Below, one piece after another: positions 17,995-25,571 of a stretch of DNA of 64,000 nt. Where the stretch lies: the NCBI GenBank assembly GCA_027489355.1, contig JAIXZY010000078.1, positions 1 to 64,000 of the forward strand, in the 5' to 3' direction. Source of the DNA: Paracoccaceae bacterium. GTDB lineage: Bacteria; Pseudomonadota; Alphaproteobacteria; Rhodobacterales; Rhodobacteraceae. Within the stretch, counting starts at the first letter, position 1. Every line of letters begins with the position of its first letter. Made by a program: the position numbers and the translations under genes. The notes under the pieces were generated by a model. The model was not told where the DNA came from. It made no database searches and saw only the letters and a program-made list of their open reading frames with translations.

Positions 17995-18539
17995 TGGCAG
18001 CCCTCCCCCTCCGCGCCGGTGAAACGGTCCTCTGGGAGGGCGCACCGGTCCCTGGACTTCATCACCCCGGCAAGACCGCGCTGATGGCCGTCTTCGGCCT
18101 GCCGTTCCTGATCATCGGCGCGGGGCTCCTCCTTTACGGGGCCACCCTCTTGCCCAAGGCCCCCACGCTCAATGACGCGGGGCTCGCGCTTTTCACCGCG
18201 CTTTTCGCCCTGCCTTTCGGGGGGATCGGGGCCTTCCTCGTCTTCGGCCCCGTCATCGAGGCCCGCACCAGTGCGCGCGACATCCGCTACACGCTCACCA
18301 CCCGCGCCGCCTACGTCGCCCGGTCCGGGCGCTTCCCCAGTCTGAAGGTCTACCCGATCCTGCCCTCGACCGCGCTGGAGCTGGAACCGGGTCGGCGGAC
18401 CGGAACAGTCTGGCTGCACGCCCGGCTTGAGCGCGACTCCGAAGGGGACCTTGGCACCACCAAAGCGGGCTTTGAAAACATCGCCGAGGGTGAGAAAGTC
18501 TTCCACCTGATCCGCGATCTGCAAGGCAAGGCCGAATGA
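17994..18539 (+). CDS. Membrane protein with PH-like domain, within the pyr operon
   Basis: 181 residues. Two membrane segments (about 28-52 GKTALMAVFGLPFLIIGAG and 65-90 GLALFTALFALPFGGIGAFL) are followed by a cytoplasmic domain: DIRYTLTTRAAYVARSG, then KVYPILPSTALELEPG. This resembles bacterial PH-domain (bPH) membrane proteins, where the transporter-like stretch YxLTxxRA is typical. Function is unknown. The start is set by TGATG contact with the frame upstream, and it overlaps the next small gene by four bases. Confidence 0.75.
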   Translation: MAALPLRAGETVLWEGAPVPGLHHPGKTALMAVFGLPFLIIGAGLLLYGATLLPKAPTLNDAGLALFTALFALPFGGIGAFLVFGPVIEARTSARDIRYTLTTRAAYVARSGRFPSLKVYPILPSTALELEPGRRTGTVWLHARLERDSEGDLGTTKAGFENIAEGEKVFHLIRDLQGKAE

Positions 18540-18655
18540 CCCCCGACCCCGACCGCAAACCCACAAGGGCCGAGATGCGCCAGGCAGGCATGGTGGCGGC
18601 TGCCGTACTGGTCTTCATCGCCGTTTTCACCATCGTTATCGTCTGGATCGCCTGA
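18536..18655 (+). CDS. 39-residue single-pass membrane protein
   Basis: A very small gene with ATGA overlap to the preceding gene and TGATG overlap to the following one. Residues 1-18 are hydrophilic and basic (TPDPDRKPTRAEMRQ), residues 19-39 are one hydrophobic helix (MVAAAVLVFIAVFTIVIVW). Placement between two PH-like membrane proteins suggests it is a subunit or assembly helper of theirs. Tight overlaps on both sides and a clean membrane helix argue that it is translated. Confidence 0.7.
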   Translation: MTPDPDRKPTRAEMRQAGMVAAAVLVFIAVFTIVIVWIA

Positions 18656-19095
18656 TGGCCCGGATCGAGTCCGACACCATCCACGGCCAGCCCGCCTCCC
18701 TCCAGGAAGGCGAGACCCTGCTGGCCGAGTTTCGCGCCGACCGGGCCGCTTACTGGCGCGGACACCTGGTCCTTGCCGTGGTCCTGGGGACAGCCGCCGG
18801 GCTGTTCCTGATCTGGCAGGGCAATCCCTATCCCGTCGCCGGCCCGCTTGGCGCGGCGCTCGCCATCGGGGCGCGGGCGGCCTACCTAGCGTCCGAAGCC
18901 CTGACGGAAAGCTGGCGGCTGACCGACCGCCGACTGCTCGGCCCCGGGGGGCGGGCGATCCCCCGCGCGCAGATCCGCGAGGCCCGCCCGTTCCTTGGTG
19001 CAGTGCAGATCACCACCACCGGCGGCGACCGCCACCTGATCAAGTACCAGGCCGATCCGGCCGCCACCGCGTCCCGCATCCGGGGCGGCACATGA
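18655..19095 (+). CDS. Second PH-like membrane protein in the pyr operon
   Basis: 146 residues. The N-terminal 30 contain LQEGETLLAEFRADRAAYW, followed by two hydrophobic segments (GHLVLAVVLGTAAGLFLIW, GPLGAALAIGARAAYLA), then SWRLTDRRLLGPGGRAIPRAQI and VQITTTGGDRHLIKY, a PH-like beta-sheet pattern. It is similar in plan to the protein encoded at 17994, suggesting a paralogous pair. It overlaps both neighbours by one and four bases. Function is unknown. Confidence 0.72.
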   Translation: MARIESDTIHGQPASLQEGETLLAEFRADRAAYWRGHLVLAVVLGTAAGLFLIWQGNPYPVAGPLGAALAIGARAAYLASEALTESWRLTDRRLLGPGGRAIPRAQIREARPFLGAVQITTTGGDRHLIKYQADPAATASRIRGGT

Positions 19096-19616
19096 CACGG
19101 ATCACGATCCCCGCCCATGACCGACACGGCGTCCGGCTGTTCACCGCGACGCTCACGCCCGATGAGCTGCAGCGAGACAAGGCCCGACTGGCGGCCGAAC
19201 TGCTGGGCGACAAGGACCTCGACCCGGCCTTCGTGGAAATCTTCGACCTTGCCGACCTCAGCGGTGTAGGTCTCTCCGGCTATCTGACCGAGGGCCTGGG
19301 AATCCCCGAAACAGCGGTCACCGACCGTGCCCGTCTGGACCTGCTGAAGGGTCCGGTCCTGATCCTGCTGTCAAAGGCGCTGCACGGGCGCGAGGTGACG
19401 CTGACCCCTGACCCTCGACTGACCCTCGTTGGCACCTATGCCGAGGACCGCCCGCCAGTGCATTTCGAACCGTTGCCGACGACCGCAGCCGAGGGTCGGC
19501 TTGTTCCCGAACTGCCCCCGGACCGCACCCCGCAGCGCCCGACCTCGGCCTTTCTGCTGCTGGGCACGGCCTTGGTGCTGGTGGCGGTCGTGGCGATCTG
19601 GCTGGCGCTGGGGTGA
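19092..19616 (+). CDS. Unknown tail-anchored protein in the pyr operon
   Basis: 174 residues, overlapping the preceding gene by ATGA. The first ~145 residues are soluble and acidic (TLTPDELQRDKARLAAELLGD, FDLADLSGVGLSGYLTEGLG, LILLSKALHGREVTLTPDPR). One C-terminal hydrophobic helix (SAFLLLGTALVLVAVVAIWL) would anchor it with the bulk in the cytoplasm. I do not recognise the family. It is the last of four small genes between pyrB and pyrC. Confidence 0.7.
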   Translation: MTRITIPAHDRHGVRLFTATLTPDELQRDKARLAAELLGDKDLDPAFVEIFDLADLSGVGLSGYLTEGLGIPETAVTDRARLDLLKGPVLILLSKALHGREVTLTPDPRLTLVGTYAEDRPPVHFEPLPTTAAEGRLVPELPPDRTPQRPTSAFLLLGTALVLVAVVAIWLALG

Positions 19617-19678
19617 CTAGCAGTGGACAAGCCGCTTGCGCCGTCGCATATCGGGCGCGACCTTCCGACGGACCGGAC

Positions 19679-20953
19679 ATGACCACGATCCACTTCACCA
19701 ATGCCCGCCTGATCGACCCCGAGGGCGGGACGGATTCCCTCGGCAGCCTGACGGTGAAGGACGGCGTGATCCTGTCCCTGGGCGAGAAGGCCCCGAAGGC
19801 CGCGCAGGTTGTGGAGTGCGGCGGCAAATGCCTTGCGCCCGGCATGGTCGACCTGGGCGTCAAGATCGGCGAGCCGGGGGAACGGCATCGCGAAAGCTTC
19901 GGCTCGGCCAGCGCTGCGGCGGCGGCAGGCGGCGTGACCACGATCATCGCCCGGCCCGACACCCACCCCGCCATCGACACGCCCGAGACGCTGGAATTCG
20001 TCACCCGCCGCGCGGCCGAGGCCCCGGTCCGCATCCGCCACATGGCCGCGCTCACCAAGGGCCGCGACGGGCGCGAGATGACCGAGATCGGCTTCCTGCG
20101 CGATGCCGGGGCGATTGCCTTCACCGACGTGTTCAAGGTCTCGACCGACGCCAAGGCGATCACCCGCGCCATGTCCTACGCCCGGTCGCTGGGCGCGCTG
20201 GTGGTGGGCCACCCGCAGGACCCGGCGCTTTCGTCGGGGGCGGCGGCGACCTCGGGCAAGTTCGCCTCGCTCCGCGGCATTCCGGCGGTTTCCCCGATGG
20301 CGGAAAGGATGGGGCTGGAGCGGGACCTCGCGCTGGTCGAGATGACGGGGGTCCGGTACCACGCCGACCAGATCACCACTGCGAAGTCGCTGCCCGCCCT
20401 GGCGCGGGCCAAGGCCGCAGGGCTGGACGTGACGGCGGGGACGTCGATCCACCACCTGACGCTGAACGAATTCGACGTGGGCGACTACCGCACCTTCTTC
20501 AAGGTGACGCCGCCCTTGCGGTCGGAACAGGACCGGTTGGCGATCGTCGCCGCCGTCGCGGACGGGACGATCGACGTGATCTCGTCCTTCCACACCCCCG
20601 CCGACGAGGAATCGAAGCGCCTGCCCTTCGAGGAAGCCGCACCGGGGGCCGTCGCGCTGCAGACCTTCCTGCCTGCGGCGATGCGGCTTTATCATGCTGG
20701 CCACCTGGACCTGCCCTCGCTTTTCCGGGCGATGGCGCTGAACCCGGCGAACCGGCTTGGCCTGCCCCAGGGACGCCTGACCCCGGGCGCACCGGCCGAC
20801 CTGATCCTGTTCGACCCCGACGCGCCCTTCCTGATGGACCGCTTCAAGCTGCTCTCCAAATCCAAGAACACGCCGTTTGACGGGGCGCGGATGGAGGGTA
20901 AGGTGCTTGCGACCTGGGTCGGCGGCACGCGGGTCTTTGCGGCGGAAGAGTGA
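19679..20953 (+). CDS. pyrC: Dihydroorotase
   Basis: 424 residues from ATG 19679. It has the amidohydrolase barrel of the class I type: CLAPGMVDLGVKIGEPGERHRESF, GGVTTIIARPDTHPAIDTPE, then AGTSIHHLTLNEFDV, SSFHTPADEESKRLPFEEAAPGA and NRLGLPQGRLTPGAPADLILFD. Canonical metal-binding HxH near the N-terminus reads DLGVKIGEP here, so, like aspartate carbamoyltransferase-associated dihydroorotases, this copy has lost part of the metal site. It may therefore be a weak or non-catalytic PyrC-like partner of PyrB, or use other residues. It sits four bases before plsY. Confidence 0.88.
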   Translation: MTTIHFTNARLIDPEGGTDSLGSLTVKDGVILSLGEKAPKAAQVVECGGKCLAPGMVDLGVKIGEPGERHRESFGSASAAAAAGGVTTIIARPDTHPAIDTPETLEFVTRRAAEAPVRIRHMAALTKGRDGREMTEIGFLRDAGAIAFTDVFKVSTDAKAITRAMSYARSLGALVVGHPQDPALSSGAAATSGKFASLRGIPAVSPMAERMGLERDLALVEMTGVRYHADQITTAKSLPALARAKAAGLDVTAGTSIHHLTLNEFDVGDYRTFFKVTPPLRSEQDRLAIVAAVADGTIDVISSFHTPADEESKRLPFEEAAPGAVALQTFLPAAMRLYHAGHLDLPSLFRAMALNPANRLGLPQGRLTPGAPADLILFDPDAPFLMDRFKLLSKSKNTPFDGARMEGKVLATWVGGTRVFAAEE

Positions 20954-20956
20954 GAG

Positions 20957-21568
20957 ATGCCTGAATTCGTGACCTCGCAGGGTCTCCTGCTGCTGACCGC
21001 CGTGCTGGGCTATCTGCTGGGCTCGATTCCCTTCGGGGTGCTGGTCACCAAGGCGATGGGCCTGGGCGATCTTCGGCAGATCGGGTCGGGCAACATCGGG
21101 GCGACCAACGTGCTGCGGACCGGGAACAAGGGCGCGGCGCTGGCGACCCTGCTCTTGGACGGCGGCAAGGGGGCGGTGGCGGTGCTGCTGGCCCGCTGGC
21201 TTGTGGCAGAGGACGCGGCCCAAATCGCCGGCTTCGCGGCCTTCATCGGGCATCTATATCCGGTCTGGCTGGGGTTCAGGGGCGGCAAGGGCGTGGCGAC
21301 ATTCCTGGGCCTTTTCCTGGCGCTTGACTGGCGGATCGGGGTGCTTCTCTGCCTGACCTGGCTGGCGACGGCGGTGATCGGGCGCTACTCCTCGGTCGCG
21401 GCGCTGGTCGCGGCGGCGAGTGCGGGGGCCTGGATCCTCTGGCTCACGGATGGAAGCCTTCTCGTGCTGGCGCTGATCCTGACGGTGCTGGTCTATGCGC
21501 GGCACTGGTCGAACCTGCACCGGCTGAAGGCAGGGACCGAGCCGAAGATCGGGCAGAAGAAGGCCTGA
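20957..21568 (+). CDS. plsY: Acyl-phosphate:glycerol-3-phosphate acyltransferase PlsY
   Basis: 203 residues with about five membrane segments. The three family loops are visible: GSIPFGVLV, GSGNIGATNVLRTGNKG and GFRGGKGVATFLG. PlsY makes lysophosphatidic acid from acyl-phosphate in the inner membrane. It closes the pyr operon; the gene beyond is convergent. Confidence 0.96.
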   Translation: MPEFVTSQGLLLLTAVLGYLLGSIPFGVLVTKAMGLGDLRQIGSGNIGATNVLRTGNKGAALATLLLDGGKGAVAVLLARWLVAEDAAQIAGFAAFIGHLYPVWLGFRGGKGVATFLGLFLALDWRIGVLLCLTWLATAVIGRYSSVAALVAAASAGAWILWLTDGSLLVLALILTVLVYARHWSNLHRLKAGTEPKIGQKKA

Positions 21569-21671
21569 CTGTCCGGCGTGGACATCCGGCCCCACCGTTC
21601 AAGATCAAGGGCTTGCCTGTGGCCGTTTACCGTTCGGTAACGCCTTGGCACAGTGGCGCATCAAGGCGCGC

Positions 21672-23018
21672 TTACAGCGACGCCGCCTCGTAAAGGGGCG
21701 CAAGGCTGTGGCTCCACGGTCCGTTGTAGAGATCGAGCCACTTGTCGGCCTGCACCCGCCCGGTCTTCAGGCTGTCCACCAGCGGCAGAAGCTGGACCTC
21801 TTCGCCCTTGCCCCGCGCAGCAAGACCGGCATGTGAAAGGCCCACGGCCGCCCGCGCCAGATCAAGAAGCCTGACGCCACCAGCCTCGCCTTGCAGCGCC
21901 GAGACAGAGGCGGCGACCCGGAGACCCTCGCGCGTTTCGGCGTCCAGGCCCTTGACCAGGTCCCAGGCTGAATCCAGCGCCGTCTGGTCATACATCAGCC
22001 CGACCCAGAAGGCCGGAAGCGCAGCAATATGGGCCTGGTCGCCGCAATCGGCCCCGCGCATCTCGATGAACTTCTTCGCCCGCGCCTCGGGGAAGACGGT
22101 GGTCATGTGGTCGGCCCAGTCCGACAGCGTGGGCTTCTCGCCGGGCAGCGCCGGAAGCTGGCCCTTCAGGAAATCGCGGAACGACTGACCGAGAGCGTTG
22201 ATGTACTTTCCGTCGCGGTAGACAAAATACATCGGCACGTCGAGCACCCAGTCGACATACCTTTGGAAGCCCATCCCGTCCTGGAAGGCGAAGGGAAGCA
22301 TCCCGGTCCGGCTGTCATCAAGCCCGCGCCAGATACGGCTGCGCCAGCTGCGGTGGGCGTTGGGCTTGCCCTCGAAAAACGGGGAGGAGGCGAAGAGCGC
22401 CGTGGCGACAGGTTGCAGGGCCAGGGCCACGCGCATCTTCTTCACGAAATCGGCTTCGGAGCTGTAGTCGAGGTTCACCTGCACCGTGCAGGTTCGGTAC
22501 ATCATCTGCGTCCCGTGCGTGCCGACGCGGCCCATGTAGTCGGTCATCAGCCGGTAGCGGCCCTTGGGCATGACCGGCATCTGGTCGTGGGTCCATTCCG
22601 GCGGGGCGCCGATTCCCATGAACCTGACCCCCATCGGGTCGGCGATGGAGCGGACCTCGTCGAGGTGGGTCTGGAGTTCGGCCGCGACGTCGAGGGTCGA
22701 GGCCAGCGGGGCGCCCGAAAGCTCGAACTGACCGCCGGGCTCCAGGCTGATGTTCGCCCCGTTCCGGGTCAGGCCGATGACGTTCTCGCCTTCCTTCAGG
22801 GCCTGCCAGCCATAGCGGGCCTCAAGCTGGGCGAAGATCGCCGAGATCGACCGCTCGCCGGCGTAGGGCAACGGCAGGCGGGTGTCGGTCAGCCAGCCGA
22901 ACTTCTCGTGCTCGGCACCGATCCGCCAGTCGGTGGCGGGCTTGCAGCCGGCCTCCATGTAGGCCGCGAGCTGGTCGAAGCTTTCGATGAGGCCGCCGCC
23001 GGACTGAGGAATGGACAT
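21672..23018 (-). CDS. gshA: Glutamate-cysteine ligase, plant-type
   Basis: 448 residues. Landmarks of the plant/alphaproteobacterial class are DWRIGAEHEKFGW, ISLEPGGQFELSGAPL, MGRVGTHGTQMMYRTCTVQVNLDY and FEGKPNAHRSWRSRIW. It catalyses the first step of glutathione synthesis. The 233-base gap upstream to 23252 presumably contains its promoter; I see no clear signal. YghU, a glutathione-dependent enzyme, is encoded 7 kb away. The ATG is preceded by a weak purine-rich site. Confidence 0.95.
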   Translation of the reverse strand: MSIPQSGGGLIESFDQLAAYMEAGCKPATDWRIGAEHEKFGWLTDTRLPLPYAGERSISAIFAQLEARYGWQALKEGENVIGLTRNGANISLEPGGQFELSGAPLASTLDVAAELQTHLDEVRSIADPMGVRFMGIGAPPEWTHDQMPVMPKGRYRLMTDYMGRVGTHGTQMMYRTCTVQVNLDYSSEADFVKKMRVALALQPVATALFASSPFFEGKPNAHRSWRSRIWRGLDDSRTGMLPFAFQDGMGFQRYVDWVLDVPMYFVYRDGKYINALGQSFRDFLKGQLPALPGEKPTLSDWADHMTTVFPEARAKKFIEMRGADCGDQAHIAALPAFWVGLMYDQTALDSAWDLVKGLDAETREGLRVAASVSALQGEAGGVRLLDLARAAVGLSHAGLAARGKGEEVQLLPLVDSLKTGRVQADKWLDLYNGPWSHSLAPLYEAASL

Positions 23019-23251
23019 GGGACGGGCTCCGGGACTTCACGTTGCTTGGCTGGCTCCCCTGGGGAGCGGATGGCAAGAGGTGTCGCGCGGCGGGGGGCAA
23101 GTCAAGGGGGGTCGAGCGCAGGACCGGCTCCGGGGGGCACGGGACGTCCACGGTGGACAGAATCCCGGCTCAACCGATTTCAATGGCTTATTCGGCCATA
23201 TTTAACTTGTGTTAGGAATTGAACAGAAATCCTCTCGCTTCTGCTGAGGGC

Positions 23252-23803
23252 TTAGCGCACCACGACGCCCGATCCCTTGCGCGCCCAGATCAGGCGGTCG
23301 ACCTCGGCCAGGGCAATGACACGGCTGTCGGACGCAGGCGCATTGGTCCCCAGCGCGGCGACCAGAGCGGCCATGTCGATGCCGGGAAGCGTCGCGAAGG
23401 CGTCGAACAGGGCCTCGGACCCATCGGATTCGACGGGGATGTGCAGAAGCTGGCCGTCGCCCTGTTTCAGCTTCCAGATCCGGCGACCGCGCAGGGTGAG
23501 GAGACGGAGCTCCGAAAGCTCCGGCAGGCCCACGAAACCACCGGTGCGGGGACCGTAGTAGGCGATCTGCGCCTCGGTCACGCGGACGATGCCGGGCGCC
23601 TCGCCGTCCTGCCGGAACTTCAGGCGGCGCCACGCGGTCAGCACCCAGACCGCACCAAGCCCCAGCAGTCCGAGCCCGAGCGGGGTGAGGAAGTAGCCCC
23701 CGCGCGTCGCCGTCCAGAGTCCGAGGCCCGCAAGCGCCGCGCCCAGGATCACCTCGCGGCCGCGGCGGGCGGCGGCAAGGAGCTCGGGGCGGATGAAGCT
23801 CAA
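23252..23803 (-). CDS. Small membrane protein with PH-like C-terminal domain, TTG start
   Basis: 183 residues read from a TTG whose last bases form the rsmE stop (TTGA), implying coupled translation; no nearby ATG or GTG gives a sensible N-terminus. Two hydrophobic segments (VILGAALAGLGLW and GLGLLGLGAVWVLTAW) precede a soluble part: APGIVRVTEAQIAYYGPRTGG, LPELSELRLLTLRGRR and WKLKQGDGQLLHIPV, a PH-like beta pattern. Function is unknown. Confidence 0.75.
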   Translation of the reverse strand: MSFIRPELLAAARRGREVILGAALAGLGLWTATRGGYFLTPLGLGLLGLGAVWVLTAWRRLKFRQDGEAPGIVRVTEAQIAYYGPRTGGFVGLPELSELRLLTLRGRRIWKLKQGDGQLLHIPVESDGSEALFDAFATLPGIDMAALVAALGTNAPASDSRVIALAEVDRLIWARKGSGVVVR

Positions 23804-24519
23804 CTCCAGTCCCCGCAAGCGGCCTGCCAGAGGGTGAGGGCGGCCACGGCGGCGGTGTCGGCGCGCAGGATGCGGGGGCCGAGCGACAGGGGCGTGACGT
23901 TGGATTTCCCGCGCAGGCGCGCGGCCTCGTCGGCGGAAAAGCCGCCTTCGGGGCCGATCAGGATGGCGGCCGGGCCTTTTGCGGGAACGATGGTGGCGGG
24001 TTGGCCAACGGCGGTTTCGTCGCACCAGTAAAGCCGGCGATCCTCGGGCCATTTGGACAGAAGCTTGTCAAGGTGCTGGAGGTCGGTGACTTCCGGCACA
24101 TAGGTTGCGCCGCATTGTTCGGCGGCCTCAAGCGCGTGGGCTTGCAGGCGGTCCTGGCGGATGCGTTCGGAATTGGTGTGGCGCGTTTGCACGGGCAGGA
24201 TGCGGGCGGCGCCAAGCTCGACAGCCTTTTCCACGATGAAGTCGGTGCGGGCCTTCTTGATCGGCGCGAAGAGAAGCCAGAGGTCGGGCGGAAGGTGGAG
24301 GGGTCTGGTCCGGGTGTCGGCGATGGCGATGGCATTGCGCTTGCCGGCCTGGGCCAGCGTGGCGCGCCATTCGCCGTCCTTCCCGTTGAACAACAGGAGG
24401 CGCGCGCCTTCGGTCAGTCGCATGACGCCGACCAGGTAATGCGCCTGGTCCTGCGACAGGGCCACGGCTTGCCCCGCCCCAAGCGGCTGATCTACATAGA
24501 GCCTGATCTTCGCATCCAT
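23800..24519 (-). CDS. rsmE: 16S rRNA (uracil-1498-N3)-methyltransferase RsmE
   Basis: 239 residues. SPOUT-family landmarks ILIGPEGGFSADEAARL and LGPRILRADTAAVAAL form the S-adenosylmethionine knot near the C-terminus; RHTNSERIRQDR precedes them. RsmE methylates U1498 of 16S rRNA. Its start faces ubiA with only 12 bases between the two ATGs, so the promoters must overlap the coding regions. Confidence 0.95.
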   Translation of the reverse strand: MDAKIRLYVDQPLGAGQAVALSQDQAHYLVGVMRLTEGARLLLFNGKDGEWRATLAQAGKRNAIAIADTRTRPLHLPPDLWLLFAPIKKARTDFIVEKAVELGAARILPVQTRHTNSERIRQDRLQAHALEAAEQCGATYVPEVTDLQHLDKLLSKWPEDRRLYWCDETAVGQPATIVPAKGPAAILIGPEGGFSADEAARLRGKSNVTPLSLGPRILRADTAAVAALTLWQAACGDWS

Positions 24520-24531
24520 GAGCGCAAACCT

Positions 24532-25515
24532 ATGACCCAAGTGCCCGAAATGCCAGAGGCCGTGCCAGAGGCGGTTCCGGGCCGGGTGGCGGATGCGCCG
24601 AGGGCGAACTGGGTGGACCTGTATGCCCCTCTCTGGTCGCGGGGCTACCTCCGGCTCAGCCGGGCGGACCGGCCGATCGGCACCTGGCTGCTGCTTATCC
24701 CCTGCCTCTGGGCGATCGCGCTGGCGGGGGGCGTCAGCGGATTCCGCGCCTGGGATGTGTGGCTTGCGCTGTCCTGCGGGGTCGGGGCGTTCCTGATGCG
24801 GGGCGCGGGCTGCACCTGGAACGACATCACCGACCGCGACATCGACGCGCAGGTGGCGCGGACCCGGTCGCGGCCCCTGCCGAGCGGTCAGGTGACGGTG
24901 AAGGCGGCGCTGGCGTGGATGGTGGTGCAGGCGCTGCTCGCGGCCGGCATCCTGTTCACCTACAACTGGCTGGCGGTCGGCCTGGGCGTAGCAAGCCTTG
25001 CGCTGGTGGCGATCTATCCCTTCGCCAAGCGCTTCACCTGGTGGCCGCAGGTCTTCCTGGGGCTGGCGTTCAACTGGGGCGCGCTTCTGGCCTGGGCAGC
25101 CCATGCGGGGACGGTGCCGCCGGCCTCGGTCGCGCTTTACGCGGCGGGGATTGCCTGGACGCTCTACTACGACACGATCTATGCGCATCAGGACCGCGAG
25201 GACGACGCGCTTATCGGGGTGAAGTCCACCGCCCGCCTTTTCGGCGAGAACAGCCGGGCCTGGCTTTGGGGGTTCTTTGCCGCGACGCTGCTTCTGCTGG
25301 CGCTGGCCGTGGTGCTGGCCCATGCCGATGCAGGGCGGCCCGTCGCCTTCATCGTGGCACTGGCCGGGGTCTGGGGGATGGGGCTGCATCTGGGCTGGCA
25401 GATGCGGCTGGTGGATCTGGACGACCCGGCCTCGTGCCTGAGGGTCTTTCGGGCGAACCGGGACGCAGGGCTGATCCCCTTGCCGTTTCTTGCCGTCGCC
25501 GCATGGCTTGGTTGA
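24532..25515 (+). CDS. ubiA: 4-hydroxybenzoate octaprenyltransferase UbiA
   Basis: 327 residues from ATG 24532. The first Asp-rich motif is WNDITDRDIDAQVARTRSRP, the second YDTIYAHQDREDD, both needed for Mg2+ and prenyl diphosphate binding. About eight membrane segments follow the N-terminal ~35 polar residues. It prenylates 4-hydroxybenzoate in ubiquinone synthesis. Divergent from rsmE. Confidence 0.96.
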   Translation: MTQVPEMPEAVPEAVPGRVADAPRANWVDLYAPLWSRGYLRLSRADRPIGTWLLLIPCLWAIALAGGVSGFRAWDVWLALSCGVGAFLMRGAGCTWNDITDRDIDAQVARTRSRPLPSGQVTVKAALAWMVVQALLAAGILFTYNWLAVGLGVASLALVAIYPFAKRFTWWPQVFLGLAFNWGALLAWAAHAGTVPPASVALYAAGIAWTLYYDTIYAHQDREDDALIGVKSTARLFGENSRAWLWGFFAATLLLLALAVVLAHADAGRPVAFIVALAGVWGMGLHLGWQMRLVDLDDPASCLRVFRANRDAGLIPLPFLAVAAWLG

Positions 25516-25571
25516 ACAGGCGCGCCCAAACCCCTAGGAAGCGGTGGGTCTGAGTCTACCGGAAGAACCAT

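Noticed and set aside
21627-21640. TTACCGTTCGGTAA palindrome
   Set aside because: It is symmetric like a repressor operator but lies between converging genes plsY and gshA with no promoter to control.
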